Source: Ga0077560 sp046330395 (GTDB lineage Bacteria; Actinomycetota; Thermoleophilia; Miltoncostaeales; Miltoncostaeaceae). Taken from it: DNA of 64,000 nt. The stretch's first letter is position 1; each line of letters opens with the position of its first letter. Where the stretch lies: assembly GCA_046330395.1 (NCBI GenBank), contig JAXLSS010000005.1:81111-145110 (forward strand). Reading direction: 5' to 3'. The position numbers were made by a program, and so were the translations under genes. The notes beneath the pieces were generated by a model. The model was given only the letters and a program-made list of their open reading frames with translations. It was not told where the DNA came from and ran no database searches. Below are positions 34,867 to 43,240 of this stretch, piece by piece.

Positions 34867-35937
34867 GTGGAGAAGGATCAGGCCCTCGGCGCCGCCCTCG
34901 CGCAGATCGAGCGGCAGTTCGGCAAGGGGTCCATCATGCGGATGGGCGACGCCCACAGCATGCTGGAAACCGGCGTCATCTCCACGGGAGCGCTGGCACT
35001 CGACCTGGCCCTCGGTATCGGGGGAGTGCCCAAGGGGCGCATCGTCGAGGTGTACGGACCGGAGAGCTCCGGAAAGACCACCCTGCTGTACCACCTCATC
35101 GCCCAGGCGCAGAAGGCCGGCGGGATGGCCGCCTTCATCGACGCCGAGCACTCGATGGACCCCACCTACGCCCGGCGCATCGGCGTCAACGTCGACGAGC
35201 TGCTGGTGTCCCAGCCCGACCACGGCGAGCAGGCGCTCGAGATCGCGGACCTGCTGGTGCGCTCCGGGGCGCTCGACATCGTGGCCATCGACTCCGTGGC
35301 GGCGCTCGTGCCGAAGGCGGAGATCGAGGGGGAGATGGGGGACCACCAGGTGGGCGCACAGGCCCGGCTCATGTCGCAGGCGCTGCGCAAGCTGGCAGGC
35401 ACGCTCAACCGCGCGGGCACCATCTGCATCTTCACCAACCAGCTGCGCGAGAAGATCGGCGTGATGTTCGGCTCGCCGGAGACCACCCCCGGTGGCCGCG
35501 CCCTCAAGTTCTATGCGTCCGTGCGCCTGGACATCCGCCGCATCGAGACCCTCAAGGAGGGCACCGAGAGCATCGGCAACCGCGTCCGCGTCAAGGTGGT
35601 CAAGAACAAGGTGGCCCCGCCGTTCCGGCAGGCCGAGTTCGACATCATCTACGGCGAGGGCATCTCGTATGAGGGCAACCTCATCGACCTCGGCGTCGAA
35701 CAGGGCATCCTCACCAAGAGCGGCGCCTACTTCTCGTACGGCGAGGAGCGGTTGGGCCAGGGACGCAACGCCGCGCGCGCGTTCCTGCGGGAGCACCCGG
35801 ACGTGGCCGAGCAGGTCGACCACCAGATCCGCATGCAGGCGGGGCTCATCCCCACGCCCGACCTGCGCGTCGACCCGGAGACGGGCGAGGTGCTGGAGGA
35901 CGTCGAGGAGAGCGCGGAGGCATTGACGAGGGGCTAG
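34867..35937 (+). CDS. recA: Recombinase RecA
   Basis: Forms ATP-dependent filaments on single-stranded DNA, drives strand exchange and triggers LexA self-cleavage. 356 residues; GTG 34867 with SD AGGAGG. Walker A 'YGPESSGKTTLLYHLI' (near residue 64), 'AAFIDAEHSMDP', Walker B 'DIVAIDSVAALVPKAEIEGEMGD', loop L1 'HQVGAQARLMSQALRKL', L2 'FTNQLREKIGVMFGSPETTPGGRALKFYASVRLDIRR'. The C-terminus is acidic. No recX follows; instead a repeat copy and miaB. No intein. Confidence 0.98.
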   Translation: MEKDQALGAALAQIERQFGKGSIMRMGDAHSMLETGVISTGALALDLALGIGGVPKGRIVEVYGPESSGKTTLLYHLIAQAQKAGGMAAFIDAEHSMDPTYARRIGVNVDELLVSQPDHGEQALEIADLLVRSGALDIVAIDSVAALVPKAEIEGEMGDHQVGAQARLMSQALRKLAGTLNRAGTICIFTNQLREKIGVMFGSPETTPGGRALKFYASVRLDIRRIETLKEGTESIGNRVRVKVVKNKVAPPFRQAEFDIIYGEGISYEGNLIDLGVEQGILTKSGAYFSYGEERLGQGRNAARAFLREHPDVAEQVDHQIRMQAGLIPTPDLRVDPETGEVLEDVEESAEALTRG

Positions 35938-35962
35938 GCGCCCGGACGCTCTCAGCTGCTTC

Positions 35963-36195
35963 CGGGGACCGGGACCCGCCCTCGGCGGGTCCCACCACTC
36001 ATGTCGAGGTCTCCGCCTCCCGGGGTGCCCGAGGGCCCCTGATTGGGGATGGTGGAGGGTGTGAATCCCCCCGACCCACGGATGGGGAGGTTCGACTCGG
36101 TTCCGCGCAGCCCGCAAGGGCGCTGTGGTCACGCAAGACGATCCGGACCCGCCATCCGGAACGTCCGCGTCAGAGGCCAACCCTGTGAAAAGCAG
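35963..36195 (-). repeat. Dispersed repeat, copy D (complete, inverted)
   Basis: Reads on the minus strand as the same unit as copy C: CTTTTCACAGGGTTGGCC, CTCTGAC, the invariant 20-mer (36106-36125), GAGTCGAACCTCCCC, GGGTCGGGG, CCCC-AATCA-GGGG, GGCGGAGACCTCGACATG. It ends in hairpin GGGACCCGCC-GAG-GGCGGGTCCC (35971-35993). Its 3' hairpin lies 34 bases after the recA stop and could end recA transcription. Its 5' edge abuts the miaB core promoter. Confidence 0.85.
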
Positions 36196-36201
36196 GCCAT
36201 C

Positions 36202-36207
36202 TATGAT
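36202..36207 (+). promoter_or_regulatory. -10 box TATGAT, leaderless start of miaB
   Basis: TATGAT differs from the consensus TATAAT by one base. Six bases (GGCCGC) separate it from GTG 36214; no SD. The -35 zone falls in the end of repeat copy D. Confidence 0.6.
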
Positions 36208-36213
36208 GGCCGC

Positions 36214-37539
36214 GTGCGCTACCACCTCACCAGCTTCGGCTGCCAGATGAACGACCACGACTCCGAGCGGATGCGGGGGTTGCTGGAGGCCATCGGCTAT
36301 CGCGAGGCCGACACCCGGGATGACGCCGACCTCATCCTGTTCAACACCTGCACCATCCGGGGCAGCGCCGACGACCGCTTCACCGGCAACCTGGGTGACG
36401 CGCACCGGGTGAAGCGCGAACGGCCCGACGTGGTGGTTGCCGTGGGCGGATGCTGGGCGCAGGCGCAGAAGGAGCTGGTGTTCCAGCGCTACCCCTTCGT
36501 GGACATCGCCTTCGGGCCGGGTGAGGTGTCGCGTCTCGGGGAACTCATCGCCCGGGAGCGCATCGACGCGGTGGGCGCGTTCAGCTTCGACGGGGCGTTC
36601 TCCGGAACGCTGCCCGCAAAGCGGGACCGGCCGCACCAGGCGTGGGTGCAGATCTCGGTGGGCTGCAACTGCGTGTGCGCCTACTGCATCGTGCCCGCCG
36701 TGCGGGGGCGAGAGCGCAGCCGCACCCCCGGTGACATCGTGTCGGAGGTCCGGGCGCTGGCGGCTGACGGCGTCCGCGAGGTGACCCTGCTGGGGCAGAA
36801 CGTCAACGCGTACGGCCGCGACATCCCACGCGACGACCGGGCCACGTTCGCCGAGCTGCTGCGGGCCGTGGCGGCGGTGGAGGGGATTGCGCGGGTGCGG
36901 TACACCAGCCCGCACCCCAAGGACATGCGCGAGGACGTCATCGCCGCCATGGCGGAGACGCCGGAGGTGTGCCGGCACCTGCACCTCCCGGCGCAGTCCG
37001 GGAGCACGCGGGTGCTCAAGCGCATGCGGCGCACCTACAGCCGCGCGCGCTACATGGAGCTGGTGCACCGGCTGCGGGAGGCGATCCCCGACATCTCGCT
37101 CACCACCGACATCATCGTGGGCTTCCCCGGGGAGACCGACGAGGACTTCGCCGAGACGCTCTCGCTGGTGCGGGAGGCGGCGTACGACGGGGCCTACACG
37201 TTCGTGTACTCACCGCGACCCGGCACCGAGGCCGCCGAGCGGATGGACGACGACGTGTCGCCGGAGGTCAAGCGCGAGCGCATCCAGGCGCTGGTGGAGG
37301 TGGTGCAGGACATGGCGCGCACGCGCGCGGCGCGCTTCGTGGGCACCACCGGGGAGGTGCTGGTGGAGGGCCCGTCCCGCACCGACCCCACGCGGCTGCG
37401 GGGACGGCTCAGCCAGAACATCACCGTCAACTTCACCGGCGATGCCGCACCGGGCACCCTGGTGGACGTGGAGGTGACCCAGGCCACCTCCACCACCCTC
37501 ACCGGGCAGCAGGTGCGGGTGGCCGCCGCCGCGCGCTGA
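36214..37539 (+). CDS. miaB: tRNA-2-methylthio-N6-dimethylallyladenosine synthase MiaB
   Basis: Radical-SAM methylthiotransferase acting on A37 of tRNAs reading UNN codons. 441 residues. The N-terminal UPF0004 domain has cluster Cys in 'SFGCQMNDHDSERM', 'LFNTCTIRGSA' and 'AVGGCWAQ'. The radical-SAM CxxxCxxC motif is 'GCNCVCAYCIVPAVRGRERSR'. A TRAM domain closes the protein ('VGTTGEVLVEGPSR'). Start GTG 36214 gives 'VRYHLTSFGCQMN', the normal beginning. An upstream in-frame extension into the repeat is not expected to be translated. miaA follows 11 bases after the stop. Confidence 0.96.
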   Translation: MRYHLTSFGCQMNDHDSERMRGLLEAIGYREADTRDDADLILFNTCTIRGSADDRFTGNLGDAHRVKRERPDVVVAVGGCWAQAQKELVFQRYPFVDIAFGPGEVSRLGELIARERIDAVGAFSFDGAFSGTLPAKRDRPHQAWVQISVGCNCVCAYCIVPAVRGRERSRTPGDIVSEVRALAADGVREVTLLGQNVNAYGRDIPRDDRATFAELLRAVAAVEGIARVRYTSPHPKDMREDVIAAMAETPEVCRHLHLPAQSGSTRVLKRMRRTYSRARYMELVHRLREAIPDISLTTDIIVGFPGETDEDFAETLSLVREAAYDGAYTFVYSPRPGTEAAERMDDDVSPEVKRERIQALVEVVQDMARTRAARFVGTTGEVLVEGPSRTDPTRLRGRLSQNITVNFTGDAAPGTLVDVEVTQATSTTLTGQQVRVAAAAR

Positions 37540-37550
37540 GCCCGGCCCCC

Positions 37551-38486
37551 GTGGTGGGCGCGTCACCGGCACGGGTCCTGGCCATCTTCGGGCCCACCGC
37601 GGCGGGCAAGAGCGCGCTGGCGCACGCGGCCGCCGCCGCGCTGGACGGCGAGATCGTGGTGTGCGACCCGTTCCAGCGCTATCGCGGCCTGGAGATCGCC
37701 GCGGACAGCCCCCGGCCGCCGGAGCTGGCGGAGGTGCCGTACCACCTGGTGGGTGACCTGGAGCTGACCCAGGCCTCCTCCGCGGCGGACTTCGCGGTAC
37801 GGGCGCATGCCGCGGTGGACGACATCCTGAGGCGCGGGCGCGTGCCCGTGGTGACCGGCGGCACCGGCCTGTACCTGCGGGCCGCGCTGGCCGACCTGGA
37901 GTTCCCCGACCCGCCGGACGCGGCCACGCGCGACTGGGCGGAGGCGCTGGTTGCCGCCGACCCGGACGCGGCGCGCGACGAGCTGCGCCGTCTCGACCCG
38001 GATGCGTGCGCCCGGGTGGACACGGCCAATCCACGCCGGCTGGTGCGCGCCCTGGAGCTGGCCCGTGCCGGCGCGTCCGGGGGCGGGCCGCGACTCTGGG
38101 ACGGCTCGATGCGCCGGCCCACGCTGCTGGTGGCGGTGACGCGGCCGCGGGAGCGGCTGCACGCGCTGATCGCCACGCGGGTGCGACGGGAGCTGGACGA
38201 GGGGCTGGTGGCCGAGCTGGAACGGGCCCTCGACACCCCGGGGGTGCGCCGCGAGCCGCTGCAGATCATCGGCGCGGCGGAGGTGGCGGGCATGCGCCGC
38301 GGGGAGGTGGCTCCCGAGGCCCTCCCGGAGCTGCTGTGCGCGCGCACGCGCCGTCTGGCCCGCCGCCAGATGCAGTGGCTGGCCCGCTGGCCGGAGGCCG
38401 TGCGGCTGGAGCTGGACGATGCGCCGCCCCGGGAGGCGCTGGCCCGCCTGCTGAACGCATGGGCCGACGCGCGCGGCGTCGCCTGA
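37551..38486 (+). CDS. miaA: tRNA dimethylallyltransferase MiaA
   Basis: Transfers the dimethylallyl group to A37, making the substrate of MiaB encoded just upstream. About 311 residues. Walker A 'LAIFGPTAAGKSALAHAAA'. The substrate-site segment 'EIVVCDPFQRYRGLEIAADSPRP' replaces the usual D-S-x-Q-x-Y with D-P-F-Q-R-Y, keeping Asp and Gln. 'VVTGGTGLYLRAALADLEFP' is the conserved loop, and 'RRLARRQMQWLAR' the C-terminal tRNA-binding helix ('TR.+A+RQ..W'). GTG 37551 or 37554 are both possible starts. Confidence 0.93.
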   Translation: MVGASPARVLAIFGPTAAGKSALAHAAAAALDGEIVVCDPFQRYRGLEIAADSPRPPELAEVPYHLVGDLELTQASSAADFAVRAHAAVDDILRRGRVPVVTGGTGLYLRAALADLEFPDPPDAATRDWAEALVAADPDAARDELRRLDPDACARVDTANPRRLVRALELARAGASGGGPRLWDGSMRRPTLLVAVTRPRERLHALIATRVRRELDEGLVAELERALDTPGVRREPLQIIGAAEVAGMRRGEVAPEALPELLCARTRRLARRQMQWLARWPEAVRLELDDAPPREALARLLNAWADARGVA

Positions 38487-38596
38487 GGCCGCGTCGCGCC
38501 GCGGTGGACGGCACCGCGACCCCGGCCCGCGCCGGGACGACGGGATCACGGTGAATCGGGGGTGCCGCGCGCATCAACGCCGAACCCGCGCATGCC

Positions 38597-38602
38597 GATA
38601 CT
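38597..38602 (+). promoter_or_regulatory. -10 box GATACT, leaderless start of GGDEF-EAL gene
   Basis: GATACT, six bases (CGGCTG), then ATG 38609. No SD. Confidence 0.5.
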
Positions 38603-38608
38603 CGGCTG

Positions 38609-41560
38609 ATGGGTCGGATCCTCGGTCACGTCTCCCTGCGCGCGCGCCTGTTCGCCGTCCTGCTGGTGCCGCTTGTGGGAATGGCGGTGTTCGCCAGCCT
38701 GTGGGCGGTGGACCGCCGGTCGGCGGCCAGGGACTCGGCGCACGCCCGCCGCCAGATCGACCTGGTGGTGGAGACCATCCGGGCGCTGCGCACCCTGGAT
38801 CTGCTCTACAGCGAGGCGCGACCCGTGGCCGCCGCCGGTGGTCCCGAGGTGCTGGGGCCCATCACGGGCCTGGTGGCCCAGAAGTTCAAGGACGTCATGG
38901 ACGAGGAGCGCACCTCGCGTGCTGCGCTCCTCGGCATGCGTGGCACCGCCACTCCCCGCGAGCGGTCCATCATCGACTCCACCGTGGCCGCCATCGACGG
39001 CGTGCTCGCGGCCACCAGGACCGACCCCACCAAGCCGCGGTTCTACACCGCCCGCAACCTCGACACCTTCCGGGACGCGGCGTCACGTGTGCGCCGGAAC
39101 GTCACCAGCCTCACCGACGACGCGGGCGACCTGGAGCTGGTGCAGGGCGCCTCGGTGCTGGTGGACCTGGCCGACCTGCGGGCGGCGTGCATGTGGGAGG
39201 CCGTGCTGACGCTCCGGAAGGCGAGCTCGCACCGGCCCCTGTCCACCCTCTCGGTGGACCGCTGGAGCACGCAGTGCCGCACCATGGAGCGGTTCACGCT
39301 GCGCAGGCTCACGGCGGGCGACCGGGTGCTGCTGGGCGACTGGCGTGAGCGTGCCGCCTGGAACGCCTTCCAGGCCGAGGCCGTGGCGGGACGGCACCCC
39401 GCCATCCTGACGGCCATCATGACGGTGCTGAACCGGCAATCGGCCCTCGGGTCGCTGCAGGACCGCATCGCGGCGCGGTTGCAGGACCAGGCGGCGAAGG
39501 CCGAATCCCAGGCCAGCGGCGCCTTCCGCCTGGCGGTGGCCGTGGCGATGTCGCTGACGGTGCTGTCGCTGCTGCTCGGGGCGGGAATGGTGCGCACCAT
39601 CACCCGTGGCCTGCGCCGCCTTGCGCGGCAGGCGGAGGCCATCGGCGCTGGCGACCTGCGCGTCGAGCCGCTGCCGGTGCAGGGCCGCGACGAGACCGCC
39701 GTGCTGGCCGTCGCGTTCAACCAGATGAGCGCCACACTGGCCATCCTGCAGGAGCAGGTGGACACGCTGGCCGACGGCGAGCCCGCCTCGGGCGCGATCG
39801 AGCTGCCAGGGCGCATCGGCGAGGCCGTGGCCCGCTCGGTGGCCCGGCTGGCGGGGATCACCGGGGCGCTCCGCACCAGCGAGGAGGTGGCCCGCCTCAC
39901 CGTGGCCAACGCGGTGGAGGCCATCTGGACGCTCGACGAGGACGGCCGCGTGGTGTCGCTGAACCCCACCGCGCAGCAGCTGGACGGGCGTCAGGCGGGT
40001 GACATCACCGGTGGACGGCTGGACGACCACCTGGTCTGGCAGGGGCTGGAGCTGCCCGGCGACGGGATGCCCGTGCCCGTCACCGAACTGGAATGCCGCG
40101 TCGGGCCCCCCGGGGCCGAGCCGCAGGACGTGCTGGTGACGGTGCGTCACGTCAGCGGTGCCGCCGGCGACCGCACCATGGTGTTCGCCCGCGACATCAC
40201 CGAGCGCAAGCGCCTCGAGGACCGCCTGGAGTGGGACGCCCTGCACGACCCGCTGACCGGCCTGCCGAACCGCACGGGCCTGCGCCGTGAGCTGCTGGAG
40301 ACGGCCGAGGAGCACTCCGGGAGGCCTCTGGCGCTGATGTTCCTCGACCTCGACCGGTTCAAGCAGGTCAACGACGCCCTCGGGCACCGCCACGGCGACG
40401 AGCTGCTGCGCCAGGTTGCGCGCCGCCTCGTTGCGAGCGTGCGGGTGGAGGATCTGGTGGCCCGCCTGGGCGGGGATGAGTTCGTCATCGCGTGCCGCGT
40501 GGACGAGGACGGTCCCGAGGTGGACCAGTTCGCCACCCGGGTCATCGAGACGCTCGAGCAGCCGTACCGCCTTGGCGGCGGCAACGGGTACGTGTCGGCC
40601 AGCATCGGGGTGGTGGTCACCGAGGACGCGGTCGACCCCGAGGAGCTCATCCGTCAGGCCGACCTGGCGATGTACCGCGCCAAGCACACCGGCCGGGGGC
40701 GCGTGTGTCGCTACCACGCCGAGATGCAGGACGAGGTGCGGGAGCGGGTGGCGGTCGAGGCCCGGCTGCACGGCGCCATCGCCGGCGGCGAGTTCACCGC
40801 CTACTACCAGCCCATCGTGTCGCTCAGCGACGGCAGCGTGGACCACTTCGAGCTGCTCGCCCGGTGGTTCCCGCCGGACGGGGAACCCATCTCGCCCGGG
40901 GTGTTCATCCCCGTGGCCGAGGAGAGCGGGCTGGTCATCGAGATCGGGCGCTGGGCGCTGACCGAGGCCGCGCTGATGGCCGCCCAGCTGGACCGCAGGC
41001 GGCCCGGGGCCGGCGTCGGGGTGGCCGTCAACATCTCGGGCCTGCACGTGATGCAGGCCGACCTGGTGGCCGACGTGCGGGCCGCGCTGGCCGGCGCAGG
41101 CGTGCGCCCGGAGCTGCTGCACATCGAGATCACCGAGAGCTACATGCTGGGCGAGGCCAACGCGCACGTCGATGCGGTGCTGGCGGAGCTGGTGGCCATG
41201 GGCGTGGGCCTGTCGGTGGACGACTTCGGCACGGGCTACTCATCGCTGACCTACCTGCGGCGCATCCCCGCGAACGTGGTGAAGATCGACCGTTCCTACG
41301 TGGCCGCCATGGACACGGACCCCAACGAGATCTCGATCATCCGCATGGTCACCACCATGGCCAGCGGGCTGGGAATGACGGTGGTGGCCGAGGGGCTGGA
41401 GACCGAGCGCCAGCGCGTCATGCTGATCGAGGCCGGCTGCACCCACGCCCAGGGCTTCCTCATCGCGCGCCCCATGCCCGAGGGGCAGCTGTGGGAGTGG
41501 ATGGGGGCGCTGCAGGGCGGTCTGCGGGTGCCGCTGTCCTGGGCGTCGGATCGCACCTGA
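38609..41560 (+). CDS. Membrane c-di-GMP protein, sensor-HAMP-PAS-GGDEF-EAL
   Basis: 983 residues. Membrane helix 1 ('LFAVLLVPLVGMAVFASLWAV'), an extracytoplasmic helical sensor (about residues 35-305), helix 2, and HAMP ('RQAEAIGAGDLRVEPLPVQGRDETAVLAVAFNQM'). A PAS domain follows ('VEAIWTLDEDGRVVSLNPTAQQL'), then GGDEF 'RLGGDEFVIA' with I-site RVED five residues before. EAL domain: the signature reads 'FELLARWF' (ELL for EAL, catalytic Glu kept), with 'IEITESYML', 'DDFGTGYSSL', 'VKIDRSYV' and 'VVAEGLE'. Both activities look possible. Monocistronic between miaA and dapF, two genes often adjacent in Actinobacteria. Confidence 0.93.
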   Translation: MGRILGHVSLRARLFAVLLVPLVGMAVFASLWAVDRRSAARDSAHARRQIDLVVETIRALRTLDLLYSEARPVAAAGGPEVLGPITGLVAQKFKDVMDEERTSRAALLGMRGTATPRERSIIDSTVAAIDGVLAATRTDPTKPRFYTARNLDTFRDAASRVRRNVTSLTDDAGDLELVQGASVLVDLADLRAACMWEAVLTLRKASSHRPLSTLSVDRWSTQCRTMERFTLRRLTAGDRVLLGDWRERAAWNAFQAEAVAGRHPAILTAIMTVLNRQSALGSLQDRIAARLQDQAAKAESQASGAFRLAVAVAMSLTVLSLLLGAGMVRTITRGLRRLARQAEAIGAGDLRVEPLPVQGRDETAVLAVAFNQMSATLAILQEQVDTLADGEPASGAIELPGRIGEAVARSVARLAGITGALRTSEEVARLTVANAVEAIWTLDEDGRVVSLNPTAQQLDGRQAGDITGGRLDDHLVWQGLELPGDGMPVPVTELECRVGPPGAEPQDVLVTVRHVSGAAGDRTMVFARDITERKRLEDRLEWDALHDPLTGLPNRTGLRRELLETAEEHSGRPLALMFLDLDRFKQVNDALGHRHGDELLRQVARRLVASVRVEDLVARLGGDEFVIACRVDEDGPEVDQFATRVIETLEQPYRLGGGNGYVSASIGVVVTEDAVDPEELIRQADLAMYRAKHTGRGRVCRYHAEMQDEVRERVAVEARLHGAIAGGEFTAYYQPIVSLSDGSVDHFELLARWFPPDGEPISPGVFIPVAEESGLVIEIGRWALTEAALMAAQLDRRRPGAGVGVAVNISGLHVMQADLVADVRAALAGAGVRPELLHIEITESYMLGEANAHVDAVLAELVAMGVGLSVDDFGTGYSSLTYLRRIPANVVKIDRSYVAAMDTDPNEISIIRMVTTMASGLGMTVVAEGLETERQRVMLIEAGCTHAQGFLIARPMPEGQLWEWMGALQGGLRVPLSWASDRT

Positions 41561-41584
41561 GGTGACCGGGAGCGCCCCGGCGGC

Positions 41585-41590
41585 TAGCCT
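41585..41590 (+). promoter_or_regulatory. -10 box TAGCCT, leaderless start of dapF
   Basis: TAGCCT, seven bases (GTTCGGG), then ATG 41598. TGACCG at 41563-41568 is a weak -35 candidate. Confidence 0.55.
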
Positions 41591-41597
41591 GTTCGGG

Positions 41598-42437
41598 ATG
41601 CGCTTTCAGAAATGGCAGGGCACCGGCAACCACCACGTGGTGGTGGAGGCCGCGCTGCTCCCCTGGGCGATGACCGCGGCGCGGGCGGTGGTGCTGTGCG
41701 ACCCGCACACGGGCGTGGGCGCCGACGGGGTGCTGGAGATCGGCTGGGACGGCGGGCACCCGCGCATGACGGTGTGGAACGCCGATGGCAGCGTGGCCGA
41801 GAACTGCGGCAACGGCATCCGCATCGTGGCCGCGTACCTGCACGCCGACGGCCGCCTCCCGGACGACGGGCTGGTGCTCACGGGGGCCACGCGCACATGG
41901 GTGACCATGTGCCCGGACGGCCGGGTGCGCGTGCGGATGGGGCGGGCGGTGCTGCCCGCCGGCGCCGCCACGCAGGTGCTCCGCGGTGGCCGGGACGAGG
42001 TGCGCTTCACCGAGGTGTCCATGGGCAACCCGCACGCGGTCATCAGCCACGCCGATCCCGACGCGGTGGCCGGCGCGCTGGGGCCCGCCGTGGAGGTGGA
42101 CCCGCGCTTCCCGCAGCGCACCAACGTGGAGTTCATGCGCGTGGAGGGTGACGGCACCCTCACCCTGCGGGTGTGGGAGCGGGGCGTGGGGCTCACCCAG
42201 GCCTGCGGCACGGGGGCGTGCGCCGCCGCCGTGGCCGCGGTGACGGCCGGGGAGACGGCCTCCCCGGTCACCGTGCACCTCCCCGGTGGCGATCTGGTGA
42301 TCGAGGTGGACGCCGAGATGGACGTCACCATGACCGGCCCCGCCGAGCAGGTGTTCAGCGGGCGCACCTCACCCGCGCTGCGGGCCCGCCTGGACGCCGC
42401 GGACCGCGGCGCCGGGGTTCACACCGCCACGCCGTAG
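41598..42437 (+). CDS. dapF: Diaminopimelate epimerase
   Basis: Converts LL-DAP to meso-DAP with a two-Cys, cofactor-free mechanism. 279 residues. Both catalytic Cys are present: 'WNADGSVAENCGNGIRIVAAYL' and 'GLTQACGTGACAAAVAAV'. The start motif 'MRFQKWQGTGNHHVVVE' is the family K.xG.GNdf pattern, with His-His in place of Asn/Asp-Phe. ATG 41598 is supported by the -10 box; a longer frame from GTG upstream is not. Its 3' end overlaps the convergent dapD by 19 bases. Confidence 0.95.
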   Translation: MRFQKWQGTGNHHVVVEAALLPWAMTAARAVVLCDPHTGVGADGVLEIGWDGGHPRMTVWNADGSVAENCGNGIRIVAAYLHADGRLPDDGLVLTGATRTWVTMCPDGRVRVRMGRAVLPAGAATQVLRGGRDEVRFTEVSMGNPHAVISHADPDAVAGALGPAVEVDPRFPQRTNVEFMRVEGDGTLTLRVWERGVGLTQACGTGACAAAVAAVTAGETASPVTVHLPGGDLVIEVDAEMDVTMTGPAEQVFSGRTSPALRARLDAADRGAGVHTATP

Positions 42438-43240
42438 CTGCGCAGCGCGTCGTTGAGGCTGGTCTTGGTGTCGGTGGACGCCGAGCGCTTGCCGATGATC
42501 AGCGCGCACGGAAGCTGGTACGTGCCGGCCGGGTACTCCTTGGGCCGCGTGCCCGGGATCACCACCGAACGCGGGGGCACCACGCCGCGGTGCTCCTGGG
42601 GCTCCTCACCGGTGACGTCGATGATGGGCGTGGACGCGGTGATCACCACGTTGGCGCCCAGCACGGCCCCGGCCCCCACGTGGGCGCCCTCCACCACGAT
42701 GCAGCGCGACCCGATGAAGGCGCCGTCCTCGATGATCACCGGGCTGGCCTGCGGCGGTTCCAGCACCCCGCCGATGCCCACTCCGCCGGACAGGTGCACC
42801 CCGGCCCCGATCTGCGCGCACGAGCCCACGGTGGCCCAGGTGTCCACCATGGTGCCCTCGCCCACCCAGGCCCCGATGTTGACGTACCCGGGCATCAGCA
42901 CCGCGCCGGGGGACAGGTATGAGCCGTACCGCGCGACGGCCGGCGGCACCACGCGAACGCCCATCTCCGGGGTGACGCGCTTGACGGGCACCTTGTCGAA
43001 GTACGTGTAGGGGCCCAACTCGACGGGTTCGTTCACGCGCAGCCGGAAGTACAGCAGGATGGCCTTCTTGGCCCACTCGTTCACCCGCCAGTCCTCGCCC
43101 GCGGGCTCGGCCACCCGCAGGGCGCCGGTGTCCAGCAGCCGCACGGCCTCCTCCACCGCCTCACGTCCCGCGGCGGCCTCCTGGGCGGGCAGGTCGTACA
43201 GCCGCGCGATCTCGGCCTCCAGGCCGGACATGTCGGTCAC
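42419..43240 (-). CDS. dapD: Tetrahydrodipicolinate N-succinyltransferase
   Basis: Succinylates tetrahydrodipicolinate, the first step of the succinylase branch to LL-DAP. 273 residues, the length of the E. coli-type enzyme. A left-handed beta-helix of hexapeptide repeats runs through 'VLMPGYVNIGAWVGEGTMVDTWATVGSCAQIGAGVHLSGGVGIGGVLEP'; the family motif 'PVIIEDGAFIGSRCIVVEGAHVGAGAVLGANVVI' follows. GTG 43240 is chosen because AAGGAGG lies five bases upstream; ATG 43231 is in frame too. The start overlaps the dapC stop (GTGA). Confidence 0.95.
   Translation of the reverse strand: MTDMSGLEAEIARLYDLPAQEAAAGREAVEEAVRLLDTGALRVAEPAGEDWRVNEWAKKAILLYFRLRVNEPVELGPYTYFDKVPVKRVTPEMGVRVVPPAVARYGSYLSPGAVLMPGYVNIGAWVGEGTMVDTWATVGSCAQIGAGVHLSGGVGIGGVLEPPQASPVIIEDGAFIGSRCIVVEGAHVGAGAVLGANVVITASTPIIDVTGEEPQEHRGVVPPRSVVIPGTRPKEYPAGTYQLPCALIIGKRSASTDTKTSLNDALRSYGVAV

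Noticed and set aside
36043..36213. Upstream in-frame extension of miaB
   Set aside because: It is the translated repeat copy D. miaB homologues begin at the GTG at 36214, which has its own -10 box.
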